From: Acidobacteriota bacterium
GTDB taxonomy: Bacteria > Acidobacteriota > Blastocatellia > UBA7656
Assembly (NCBI GenBank): GCA_038040445.1
Contig: JBBPIG010000008.1
Location: 1-64,000 of the forward strand
DNA: 64,000 nt
Direction: 5' to 3'
Position 1 is the stretch's first letter. Every line of letters starts with the position of its first letter. This document shows, piece after piece, positions 56,988 through 64,000 of the stretch. The notes under the pieces were generated by a model, which did not search any database, was not told the DNA's origin, and worked only from the letters and a program-made list of their open reading frames with translations. The position numbers and the translations under genes were made by a program.

Positions 56988-57023
56988 GTCCGCTCCCCGA
57001 CAAGAACTTGAAGGGGAGCGGAC
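56988..57023. repeat. Perfect 11-bp inverted repeat
   Basis: GTCCGCTCCCC and GGGGAGCGGAC enclose 14 bases, just upstream of the gene at 56971. There is no T-tract on the minus strand. It could be an operator or an RNA hairpin. Confidence 0.5.
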
Positions 57024-57059
57024 ACCGCGGGGGCTAACCGGTTCCGATCAAACGACTGC

Positions 57060-58061
57060 CTATCGGCGAAGTCTCCATTGTTGATTAGCCTGGTTGGCGT
57101 AATCCCATAGCTGGATGTTGGCCCCGTCCTGCCTCCCCTGCTCGGTCACGTCGAGACACTTGCCGTTGTCCACGCTCACGATCCGGTAGTAATCGCCGCC
57201 AATCTGCTCCAAGCGCCAGCGCTGTTGCGGGCTACCCCTCCAACTCTGCTGGATGATGTTGGCGCCGTTGTTGTCCCTGCCGCCCTGGACAGTGAGCGCT
57301 CTTCCGCTTTGCCGACTGATGATGGCGCTTTCGCCGTTGCCAAGGTCTATGACATCCCAGTTTTGATTGGGCTGTTCGGCATAGCTCCATTGCTGGATGT
57401 TGGCCCCATCTTGATTGCTCCGCTCAGTCACGTCCAGGGCTTTATCGCTGTGGCGGTTCATTATTGCACCAGAGTAGCTCACGCGCCCGTTAGGCCGGTT
57501 GCCAGTACCGAAGCCGGCGCGGTTGCTGTCGCGGTCGATGTTGTCGCGGCGGTTGTTGTCGCGGTTGGTGTTGTCGCGGTTGGTGTTGTCGCGGTTGGTG
57601 TTGTCGCGGTTGGTGTTGTCACGGCCATCGCCGAACCAGCCGCTTCTCAAGTCGTACCTGACGCCAGACACACTGCCGTAGCGGCTGCGGTTGTTGACTA
57701 TTGCTTCGTAGGAGAAGTCTCTCGACCTCCCCCCGTTGTTTCGCGAGTCGTCATACCGTTGATCGTTGTCGCGTGAATTGCTGTAACGTGAATCGTTGTT
57801 CCGTGAGAAGCTGCCCGTTCCGCGGACGCGAACTTCCGTTCGCGATTTGAAATCGGTTTCGGCATCGGTGTTAAAAAGCACAGTCAGATTGCGCCCGCCC
57901 TCTTGATTGATAATGCGTTGCCTGACGGCCCGTTGAGCCTGATCAATCGCCCGATCCCCCGTGCCTTGTGCCAGGACCGTGCTCAGACTGCCGCCGGCCA
58001 GGATAACCGCGAGCAACGCGAAGGCCGGCACAACCATATTTCGAACTACAATGTTTTTCAT
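57060..58061 (-). CDS. Secreted ricin-type beta-trefoil lectin protein
   Basis: 333 residues from ATG 58061 (AAAGGGAA upstream) with a signal peptide (VVPAFALLAVILAGGSLSTV). A conserved-looking N-terminal part is followed by an Asn/Asp/Arg-rich low-complexity stretch with DNTNR repeats. A RICIN domain (about 198-333) ends it with three QxW-type repeats: GANIQQWSYAEQPNQNWDV, PQQRWRLEQI and GANIQLWDYANQANQQWRL. It probably binds carbohydrate outside the cytoplasm. The leader has a 9-bp inverted repeat (AAGTTGCAG, 58075 and 58128). Confidence 0.85.
   Translation of the reverse strand: MKNIVVRNMVVPAFALLAVILAGGSLSTVLAQGTGDRAIDQAQRAVRQRIINQEGGRNLTVLFNTDAETDFKSRTEVRVRGTGSFSRNNDSRYSNSRDNDQRYDDSRNNGGRSRDFSYEAIVNNRSRYGSVSGVRYDLRSGWFGDGRDNTNRDNTNRDNTNRDNTNRDNNRRDNIDRDSNRAGFGTGNRPNGRVSYSGAIMNRHSDKALDVTERSNQDGANIQQWSYAEQPNQNWDVIDLGNGESAIISRQSGRALTVQGGRDNNGANIIQQSWRGSPQQRWRLEQIGGDYYRIVSVDNGKCLDVTEQGRQDGANIQLWDYANQANQQWRLRR
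57556..57615. repeat. Four perfect 15-bp tandem repeats inside the lectin gene
   Basis: The unit TTGTCGCGGTTGGTG is repeated four times and encodes the DNTNR pentapeptide. Perfect copies suggest recent expansion, so length may vary between strains. Confidence 0.85.
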
Positions 58062-58212
58062 GATTTTCCCTTTGAAGTTGCAGATCGACTTCGAGCAAAG
58101 CCGTATCGGTATCGTCGAGTTGACAAGCTGCAACTTAAGTCTTGCCCCTCTATGTTTATCCATCCACTCGCGTAGGCTGGTTGCCAGCTCGCCCGTAGAC
58201 ACCAGCTAGTTC

Positions 58213-58764
58213 TCATTTGTCTTTGGGCGCTCTGAGCGCAGAGTCGACCTGTTCTTCGACCGCGGCCTTGGTCTCTCCCATTACTTCTGAGATCTCGCAG
58301 ATCAGCAGCCTTCTCGCCCTTCCGAGCGTCCCGGATTCTCCAAGTGTTAACGCCCTCGTACCGCCTAACTCAGTCAATGATGCGACGACCTCAGCGAGGT
58401 CGTAGGGCGACCCGGAGGTGAACAGTTTCAAATTGTCGGTTGCGCGCTGCTTCCAGTTATCGGCTGTCTTGGCGCTCTTCTTTAGATGAGCCAGGAGCCG
58501 AGGAATCTCAGACTTCTTCATCAGCAACCGGACACCAATGGCTCGAGCCTTTTCCACTGGCACGAACAAGTCGCCGCGATTGTCGTCCAGCACAGTCAAG
58601 TGATAAAACATTATCACCCTGGAATCGACGACTCTCTTGACGACGCAGGTAATACGGCAGGGACCTTGACCCGGATAGATCGCCTTATTTCCAGTTCTCA
58701 GCGGCCCTCGACTTCTACCTCGACGGTCAGGCGCAAGACTTTCGTCGAATCCACGAGCGCTCAT
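58213..58764 (-). CDS. CarD/CdnL-type transcription regulator
   Basis: 183 residues. The N-terminal RNA-polymerase-interacting domain shows GNKAIYPGQGPCRITCV and GDLFVPVEKA. The helical C-terminal domain (LTLGESGTLGRARRLLICEISEVMG) resembles the DNA-backbone-binding part of CarD/CdnL. Such proteins bind the polymerase beta subunit and stabilise open promoter complexes. It overlaps the upstream small gene by 4 bp. The operon is preceded by a TGTCC-N6-GGACA type site. Confidence 0.85.
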   Translation of the reverse strand: MSARGFDESLAPDRRGRSRGPLRTGNKAIYPGQGPCRITCVVKRVVDSRVIMFYHLTVLDDNRGDLFVPVEKARAIGVRLLMKKSEIPRLLAHLKKSAKTADNWKQRATDNLKLFTSGSPYDLAEVVASLTELGGTRALTLGESGTLGRARRLLICEISEVMGETKAAVEEQVDSALRAPKDK

Positions 58765-58994
58765 GGGTAGAGCTCCTTTCTCACCCGTCTTTCAATGCTA
58801 ATGATCTCGGGAATCGTCAGTTCGAACGTGTTCGCATATGGACTCCCGAACTCGTGTTGCCACTCCCGCCGAACCGCCGCCATTTGTCTCCAGTGATAGC
58901 TTTCGCTGGGGTTGCCGGACGTGTCAGTCAGTTTGGTTGATGATGCGGCAGGAATGTCGGCAATGAGTCTGACCTGTCTGTTGCTTCTTATCAT
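58761..58994 (-). CDS. Small hypothetical protein, operon partner of the CarD-like regulator
   Basis: 77 residues (MIRSNRQVRLIADIPAASST, ending IPEIISIERRVRKELYP). Its stop overlaps the CarD-like start (ATGA). No recognised family. It starts 55 bp after the palindromic operator. Confidence 0.65.
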   Translation of the reverse strand: MIRSNRQVRLIADIPAASSTKLTDTSGNPSESYHWRQMAAVRREWQHEFGSPYANTFELTIPEIISIERRVRKELYP

Positions 58995-59048
58995 AGGGTC
59001 TCTCTATTTAAGCCCACCTGAGCATACGCCATTGCCGGAACCACTTCC

Positions 59049-59062
59049 GTCCAATATTGGAC
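59049..59062. promoter_or_regulatory. Palindromic operator, copy 1
   Basis: GTCCAATATTGGAC, extended on the right by ACA, is centred about 61 bp upstream of the 77-residue gene. It is one of four such sites in the window (59.05, 62.07, 62.89, 63.11 kb). Confidence 0.75.
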
Positions 59063-59102
59063 AGTCTTGAAATTAAGCCACTAGAGTCTGCTGAAAAAGG
59101 CT

Positions 59103-59242
59103 GATATTACCGCGAAGGCACCAAGGCACCGGGGCACCAAGTCGAGGCGGATATCACCCACGAATGCACCAAGTCGGGACAACCGGGACTACATGGCGTT
59201 GGTTCTTTGTGAGCCCTGGTGGTTTAGTGTCTTGGCGGTTGA
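59103..59242. repeat. Word-repeat palindrome (AAGGCACC-type)
   Basis: The left arm GAAGGCACCAAGGCACCGG is answered by CCTGGTGGTTTAGTGTCTTGG further right. It is an imperfect palindrome of the class seen at 18.1, 20.0 and 55.2 kb. It lies downstream of the desaturase gene. Confidence 0.55.
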
Positions 59243-59282
59243 TCCTCGGTTTTCAACATCCGCCGTCCTTAAGCTCTGTTTC

Positions 59283-60422
59283 TCACAGGCTCGTGTCTGG
59301 CATTCCCATCCGCCGCAACCAACGGAAATGCGACGCCACACCTGACCAGAAGGACTCGTGTTCACTGTATTTCACCCCGAGCTCGCGGCAGGTCTGCTCT
59401 ACAAGCTTCGAGATAGCCGGGTAATTGACGTGGCAGATTCGAGGAAACAGATGGTGTTCGATCTGAAAGTTCAAGCCGCCCAGGAGCCAGGCTGCTACCC
59501 GGCTGCGCCGAGCAAAGTCCACGGTAGTTTCAACCTGATGTATGGCCCACGAGTTTTCGATTCGCCCAGTGTCCTGTCGCGGCAGCGGAAACTCCGCCTG
59601 CTCCACGCAATGCGCCAATTGAAATACAACGCTCAGCACAAGGCCGAGCACAACCGCCGCTGCGGCGTAGAACAACGCAACGACCAGGACGGGGTGAAAC
59701 AGCAGGGGAATCCCGAATGCTAATGCGAGAAAAATCGCTTTGCCGGCTAGGAAGACAACGAGGTCCCAACCCTTTGGGCGCGGCAATCGGTGCTCTCCAA
59801 TTCGGCCGGGGATCACGTCGCGGAAATCACCTACAAGATGCCAGTTGATGGCCATGAACCCGTAAAGCGGCCAGAGATAATACTGTTGCCACCGGTAAAA
59901 CCAGAACCGTCTGCGATGCGGCGTCAGCCGTCCCAGGCCGCCGAGTTCGATGTCGGTGTCATGCCCCGTGATGTTGACATAGGTGTGATGGAAGACGACG
60001 TGCTTCCAGTGCCAGTGATGGGAACTCCCACCGACTACATCCAGCGTCATCGCCATCATCTTGTTGACCCAATCGTAGTTCGAGTAGGCGTGATGGCTGC
60101 CGTCGTGCTGAACATTGAAACCGATCGCCGCTGTCACTAATCCGAGCACTATCGCCAGCGGTAGTGCCTGCCACCAGGTTTGGGCAACAAACACCAACAA
60201 TGCGTAGGATGCTATGAAGCAGGCGAGAAGGATCGCGGTCTTCACGTACATTTGCGGGCAGTCACGTTGCCGCCGCCCGGTGCTTCGGAAAAACTCATCG
60301 ATCCGCCGCCGAACCTCCACTTGAAATTCGCTATTGCCAGCGAATTTCAAGCTTCTGTCATATCCGGCCGATTCTGCATGCTGGTCGGCGTTGCGCGGCT
60401 GAATCTCTTGTGTGGTTGTCAT
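59283..60422 (-). CDS. Membrane fatty-acid desaturase
   Basis: 379 residues from ATG 60422. The three histidine boxes of diiron desaturases are present: HDGSHH (106-111), HVVFHH (141-146) and QIEHH near 330. The QIEHH form marks the front-end or linoleoyl-CoA delta-6 style, without a fused cytochrome b5. About four membrane helices are seen. It introduces a double bond into membrane or CoA-bound acyl chains, so it may tune membrane fluidity. Confidence 0.93.
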   Translation of the reverse strand: MTTTQEIQPRNADQHAESAGYDRSLKFAGNSEFQVEVRRRIDEFFRSTGRRQRDCPQMYVKTAILLACFIASYALLVFVAQTWWQALPLAIVLGLVTAAIGFNVQHDGSHHAYSNYDWVNKMMAMTLDVVGGSSHHWHWKHVVFHHTYVNITGHDTDIELGGLGRLTPHRRRFWFYRWQQYYLWPLYGFMAINWHLVGDFRDVIPGRIGEHRLPRPKGWDLVVFLAGKAIFLALAFGIPLLFHPVLVVALFYAAAAVVLGLVLSVVFQLAHCVEQAEFPLPRQDTGRIENSWAIHQVETTVDFARRSRVAAWLLGGLNFQIEHHLFPRICHVNYPAISKLVEQTCRELGVKYSEHESFWSGVASHFRWLRRMGMPDTSL

Positions 60423-60679
60423 TAGGTGGCATCCAGTACATTTACACAATTCAGCGCCGTCCGAGCCTGACGGGTTTGATTCGTGGTCCGCGCGCCCGTC
60501 GGTTTTTTGGAGCAACGCGGTGGTCAACAACAAAGCAATCTATGCTTGCAACCGGCGTCTAAGCAGGAGTGGAGCGAGGCGATCAGCTCATCCTCATACG
60601 TTGGCTTGTCCGCAGCCCGAAGAAGCAGCATTAGCTCCTTCTTCGGGGGGAAACCGACGCTCAGGTCCACTCACGTTCT

Positions 60680-61226
60680 TTAGCGAAGCGCCTCCAAGGT
60701 GAGGATTGTACCCAAAATGGCGCCCAGAATGACATACTTGCCATTCGAGCGGCGGCCATTGATAGCGGCTGTTGTAGCCATCTTCGTAGCCGCGACGGAA
60801 GCCCTCGCGGAAGTAATAGTTGTAGTCGTCCCGCTCTACGTAGTAGCCGCTGTAGCCGTAGTTGGTGTCGCGATAGGCGTAAGAGTCTTCATAGTTGGAG
60901 CCCCAGTGATCCTGCCGGTCTGCCTTGTCCGGCGCGGAAGCCCTCCTCATAACCGTAGTTCACAGCCTGCCGTACCAGATTTGCGCCGTACTGATTCGTC
61001 TCGTAGTAGCTGCCGCCACGAGAGTATCGAAAGCTCGGAGGCGTGTAGAAGTACGGATCGCGGCCATAGTTGTAGTTACGCCCGTTTCGCAGACTTAATT
61101 GCTCCTGACGTAGGCGCTGGAGATACTGTTGCTGGAAACGGTACCGCGCCATACGCTTCTGTTGCTGTAGCTGTTGCTGACTGCTGTTGTGCGAGGCGCT
61201 GCTGCTGATCCAGATGTTCACGGTCA
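60680..61226 (-). pseudogene. Gene with three single-base insertions (Tyr/Gln-rich secreted-type protein)
   Basis: The conserved-looking protein appears only by changing frame: LDQQQRLAQQQ, then QQKRMARYRFQQQYLQRLR to AVNYGYEEGFRAG, then DRQDHWGSNYEDSYAYRD to YEDGYNSRYQ, then GRRSNGKYVILGAILGTIL and a stop at 60680. Each switch (near 61180, 60925 and 60759) needs one base removed. No signal peptide or start codon is found in frame, so the 5' end is also lost. It lies 32 bp after the YSC84 gene. Confidence 0.75.
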
Positions 61227-61257
61227 CTGGACTAATCCCGTTCGCTTGGGCTCACAG

Positions 61258-61974
61258 CTATTTCGCTCTCCGCTTGGAGTAGCTCCCGAGCGTAGCGGAA
61301 AACGCCCGCACGTCTGCTGGCGCTTTGACACTGCCCTCCTGCAGCACTGTCTTTGCCCTCGCGCCTTCGCCATAAACCGCCTGCATATCATCATCGTCCA
61401 AAGTGATGACGACGCCCTTCAGCTCTAACCCGGCAAACAGGCCTTTGCTGCGAGAGTATGAGAGAATTTCCGCATCCATTCGGATGTTCGTGGACGCTCC
61501 AGCCTGCCGCCCCACCGGGCCCGCGGCGGCCGAAGCATCCCCGCCAATCTCGAACTTGTCGCCCATCAATCTGTTCAAGCCGTTTTGATTCATGAACAGA
61601 AGCACGAAGTCGGTTGACTGCGCGCCGATCTGTAAACCGACGCTGCCGCCCCTGAGGTTGAAGAACGCAGGCGCGCTCCAGCCACTCTTCGTCCGGCAAC
61701 TGGCGACGCCGCGCCCGCCTCGCGCGCCAACAACGAAACCCGCCTTGAGAACCTGAGGAAACACCGCTACGCACTCGGCGCCATCCAGGATGTCTCGAGG
61801 AACTGACTTGTCCGGCGCGCGCATGATCTCACGGAACACGCGAGCCGCCTTTGCGGATTGAGACACCGCGTCGCGATAGTCCTTGCTCTGCTTCTGCCCT
61901 GCGAAACACACCGTGCTCGCTACGAGACAAGCGAGCACGCTGCATACTGCTGTCGAGATCGTCTTTAGCTTCAT
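61258..61974 (-). CDS. Secreted YSC84/SYLF-domain protein
   Basis: 238 residues from ATG 61974, with GGAGG six bases before it. There is a signal peptide (ISTAVCSVLACLVASTVCFA). The SYLF/YSC84 lipid-binding fold shows GFVVGARGGRGVASCRTKSGWSAPAFFNLRGGSVGLQIGAQSTDFVLLF. In bacteria these are envelope proteins of uncertain role. A perfect 18-bp palindromic operator lies 89 bp upstream. Confidence 0.9.
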   Translation of the reverse strand: MKLKTISTAVCSVLACLVASTVCFAGQKQSKDYRDAVSQSAKAARVFREIMRAPDKSVPRDILDGAECVAVFPQVLKAGFVVGARGGRGVASCRTKSGWSAPAFFNLRGGSVGLQIGAQSTDFVLLFMNQNGLNRLMGDKFEIGGDASAAAGPVGRQAGASTNIRMDAEILSYSRSKGLFAGLELKGVVITLDDDDMQAVYGEGARAKTVLQEGSVKAPADVRAFSATLGSYSKRRAK

Positions 61975-62062
61975 ACTAACCTCCACCTTGTCCGGCTCAC
62001 CGGACCGCTTGAAAGACCGCACGTTATTATTTGAAATGGTAAGCGCACCTCGCGGCGGGTTT

Positions 62063-62080
62063 CTGTCCAATATTGGACAG
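62063..62080. promoter_or_regulatory. Palindromic operator, copy 2 (perfect)
   Basis: CTGTCCAATATTGGACAG is an 18-bp perfect palindrome between the YSC84 gene and the 3' end of the Crp-type gene. Half-sites TGTCC and GGACA are separated by 6 bp, the spacing used by Crp/Fnr dimers. Confidence 0.82.
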
Positions 62081-62121
62081 TTTTCGGAGAATTGTTGGGG
62101 TGAACGGTTGCCTGACCAAGT

Positions 62122-62802
62122 CTAAAGGATCGATGCGAGGTAAGCAGTGAGCTTTTTTTCCTTGATGATCAGATGGTGCTCCGTGTTGTACTCAATGAGG
62201 TCGAGGTTCCGAAATCGCTGCATAAACACGCTGATCCGCGGCCGTGTCGTACCTACCATTGTGCCCAATTCTTCGTGAGAAAGCTTGACCTCGATGCGCA
62301 TGCTCCGAGGGTCTTTCTTGCCGAGCTTTTTGGCGATTTGCAACAACGTCTTCCCAAGGCGCTGCTCGCTATCGACCGTCACCAAGTTCGCGATGACCTG
62401 CTGTTGGTCCGCCACGCGCACGGCAAGATACTTGACGAAGCCTTCAAGCAGTGAGTCTTTAGCCAGGCGCTCGAGAAACATGGCACAGGGCATCTCTTTC
62501 AAGGAAGTATCTTCCATTGCGGTTGCTGTTTCCAGCCGGCTGCCAAGCCCAGACAGGCACAACTCGCCGAAAACATCTCCCGCACCGTGGATGGCTAGCA
62601 TGCATTCTTTACCTTCAGACGAGACCATGACCAGCTTGATCTGCCCTTTTTCTATGAAGTAGACCACCTCGCGTTCGTCCCCAGCCGTGTAGACATGATC
62701 GTGCTTGCCGACCTTGATAGGGCTCGAGTTTTTGAGTTCATTGAGCAATGACCCCTGCATTTGTTCTTTGAATTGATCTGACTGCGAAGTTTGTTGAATC
62801 AT
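62122..62802 (-). CDS. Crp/Fnr-family transcription regulator
   Basis: 226 residues from ATG 62802, with GGGGAAG before it; upstream in-frame starts would run across the operator at 62886 and are rejected. The cyclic-nucleotide-binding-like beta barrel shows HVYTAGDEREVVYFIEKGQIKLVMVSSEGKE and GDVFGELCLSG. The winged HTH has LSHEELGTMVGTTRPRISVFMQRF, with TTRPRISVFMQRF as recognition helix (184-196). No cysteine cluster for an Fnr iron-sulphur centre is seen. It probably controls itself and neighbours through the TGTCC sites. Confidence 0.92.
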   Translation of the reverse strand: MIQQTSQSDQFKEQMQGSLLNELKNSSPIKVGKHDHVYTAGDEREVVYFIEKGQIKLVMVSSEGKECMLAIHGAGDVFGELCLSGLGSRLETATAMEDTSLKEMPCAMFLERLAKDSLLEGFVKYLAVRVADQQQVIANLVTVDSEQRLGKTLLQIAKKLGKKDPRSMRIEVKLSHEELGTMVGTTRPRISVFMQRFRNLDLIEYNTEHHLIIKEKKLTAYLASIL

Positions 62803-62885
62803 CTTCTTCCCCGTCCATTTTCCGCCGATTATCTGGTAGTGCTTAACGAACCGCCCCAGTATACGCCTCATATAAGAGACGCGCC

Positions 62886-62901
62886 GTTCAATATTGGACA
62901 A
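62886..62901. promoter_or_regulatory. Palindromic operator, copy 3
   Basis: GTTCAATATTGGACAA, one mismatch in the left half-site, is 84 bp upstream of the Crp-type start codon. This suggests autoregulation. The surrounding 366-bp gap 62803-63169 holds this site and copy 4 and no gene. Confidence 0.75.
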
Positions 62902-63104
62902 TTGTAACCTTTTCTTTCTTGTGAAACAAACGTTGGGACGCAAGAGGCGGAAGTGGTCGGATGGGTGCTTCTTCCGGCCAGAGTAAGTGTTCTGGTTCTC
63001 GTCGTCTCTGTTGGATTCCCAGTCGACGTCCTTAGCTTTATCTTCATCAAGTGTCTCCGAGCGGTGTTCTAATTTCGGTCTTCTCTCTCAACTATTTTCA
63101 ATTC

Positions 63105-63121
63105 CGTCTAATATTGAACAG
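63105..63121. promoter_or_regulatory. Palindromic operator, copy 4
   Basis: CGTCTAATATTGAACAG lies 49 bp before the 57-residue gene at 63170. Both half-sites carry one pyrimidine/purine change from TGTCC and GGACA, on complementary positions, so the dyad symmetry is kept. Confidence 0.72.
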
Positions 63122-63169
63122 ACTTGTCAGAGCCTGATTCTGTACCATTAAGGGGTTTCAGGTGTGACT

Positions 63170-63343
63170 ATGGAACAGCAGATGCGATGGCGCTTCGAAG
63201 TCAACAATCCACTCATGTCCACTGAGTGGCGACCTCTGTGGGAGGTTGCCGAAGATCAACTCCTAGCGTCTCAAGAGCTGAGAGACGAACTCAATAGAAT
63301 TAACGCCCCGGTTCAACTTCGTATAGTTCGTAGCTCAGACTAG
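63170..63343 (+). CDS. 57-residue protein of unknown function
   Basis: ATG 63170 has AGGTG seven bases before it. The product MEQQMRWRFEVNNPLMSTEW, then RPLWEVAEDQL and so on to RIVRSSD, is amphipathic and helical in its second half. There is no signal peptide. Its operator and ribosome site support a real gene. Confidence 0.6.
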   Translation: MEQQMRWRFEVNNPLMSTEWRPLWEVAEDQLLASQELRDELNRINAPVQLRIVRSSD

Positions 63344-63792
63344 GTTCCGCTTCCCTTGTCATTGCCACTCACCAAGCATAGGTCTCGTTGAGACCAGAGC
63401 TTAGCTTACTCTTTTCTCCAAGGTTCTCTGGAATCTGCCAGACCAAACTGACCTCAGCGGCTCACTGTCTTGCACGCGACAGTTGGTAAAGCGGGCAGGG
63501 GAACTTATCGAGTAAGACTCAGCGGTGCTGTTGACAATGAGAACTAGCCGCGCCTTTGTATGTAGTCTGGGGTCGATCGTAACGCGTCGCGCTTTGTCAT
63601 TCTCCTAAGATCGTCCTCGTTATGTCTTCCCCGGATGGCTCACTCGCTGGAAGTCCAAGCGGGCTCTATTGGCCTTCGTCGATTGGAAGTCACGGACCCA
63701 TAACCGGAGCGTATCGATGATTGGAACCTCGACTGGTAGCTGTTTATGCTTCTCGCCTGGTGACGACATACCAGGCTTGATCAACCGCACGT
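63344..63792. other. 449-bp gap without a recognisable gene
   Basis: No conserved frame, tRNA-like fold or clear repeat was seen. GGTCTCGTTGAGACC at about 63382-63396 is a short perfect palindrome and may be part of a regulatory site for the flanking genes. Confidence 0.4.
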
Positions 63793-64000
63793 TCATGGTT
63801 GCCCCTCTCCGTTATTAGTCACCGCCAAAGCATTCGAATCGACATCGCGGACATTGGCGATAGCCCGAGCGGCCGATTCGGCGTCGGCCTTTTGCGTCGA
63901 AGATTGCACAACGCCGGTCAGTCTTACTTCGCCGTTGTAAACATCGACTTTGATCTGTTGAGTCTTCAGGGTCGGGTTATTCAGGATCGACTGCAACACG
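63793..64000 (-). CDS. BON-domain protein, 5' end outside the window
   Basis: The last 69 codons are visible. IKVDVYNGEVRLTGVVQSSTQKADAESAARAIANVRDVDS is a BON domain, a small alpha/beta fold found in OsmY-like periplasmic or membrane-associated stress proteins. The frame is open at the window edge, so length and signal peptide cannot be judged. Confidence 0.8.
   Translation of the reverse strand, partial: VLQSILNNPTLKTQQIKVDVYNGEVRLTGVVQSSTQKADAESAARAIANVRDVDSNALAVTNNGEGQP

Noticed and set aside
57556-57615. CRISPR-like short repeats
   Set aside because: 15-bp units without spacers lying in frame within a coding region. It is a protein repeat.
62802-62943. Longer N-terminus of the Crp-type regulator
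   Set aside because: It would be translated across the operator at 62886 and lacks family similarity. ATG 62802 has a good ribosome site.
62868-63050. 60-codon frame upstream of the Crp-type gene
   Set aside because: Covers operator copy 3 and has no protein-like features.

Overview
The window reads as chromosome from a free-living, didermal, fairly GC-rich bacterium. The best guess is an acidobacterium of the Blastocatellia type. This rests on gene style rather than a marker gene: secreted TPR and PEGA proteins, a Ser/Thr kinase-phosphatase-FHA set, ECF sigma/anti-sigma pairs, Uma2-family proteins, and atpDC separated from the other atp genes. No rRNA or tRNA gene was recognised, so the assignment is inference.

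Layout. 1-11 kb holds housekeeping and envelope genes: serC, a GNAT, a secreted protein beside an ECF sigma/anti-sigma pair, two tandem secreted paralogues, an RDD membrane protein, hutI and an SRPBCC protein. 11-17 kb has an HD-domain protein, a lipoprotein and two convergent GT-C glycosyltransferase paralogues, with a remnant of a third. 17-21.5 kb is a signalling operon of PP2C phosphatase, Ser/Thr kinase and FHA protein. 21.6-26 kb has a DUF5674 pair, Uma2, GNAT and acyl-CoA dehydrogenase genes. 26-34.3 kb is a defence or accessory island. It carries a MazF-type toxin-antitoxin pair, a PIN stub fused to DUF488, an intact MNT-HEPN pair inside the debris of a restriction-modification operon, then a three-gene cassette of DNA methyltransferase, GHKL ATPase and a methyltransferase-like protein. 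Fragments of DUF4160 and hydrolase genes and a 171-bp nested palindrome follow.

34.3-38.2 kb holds a secreted hydrolase, an amidohydrolase and an Ala/Pro-linked two-lobe secreted protein. 38.5-45.5 kb is the replication-origin neighbourhood: parB, parA, a parS site, atpD, atpC, dnaA, a likely oriC and dnaN. It is followed by an OmpR-type regulator and a PEGA/TPR membrane protein. 48.5-57 kb carries an HD phosphohydrolase, an APC permease, a metallo-beta-lactamase-fold hydrolase, a LytS/LytTR two-component system, a thioesterase and another Uma2 protein.

57-64 kb looks like a stress/envelope region: ricin-type lectin, CarD-like regulator, fatty-acid desaturase, YSC84 protein, a Crp/Fnr-family regulator, a 57-residue protein and a BON-domain protein cut by the window edge. 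Four near-identical palindromes (consensus TGTCCAATATTGGACA) precede the CarD operon, the YSC84 gene, the Crp-type gene itself and the 57-residue gene. This suggests a small autoregulated regulon.

Two window-wide patterns stand out. First, many intergenic gaps hold long imperfect palindromes built from degenerate short words. Second, several otherwise conserved genes are broken by single-base indels, which may be real decay or residual assembly error.
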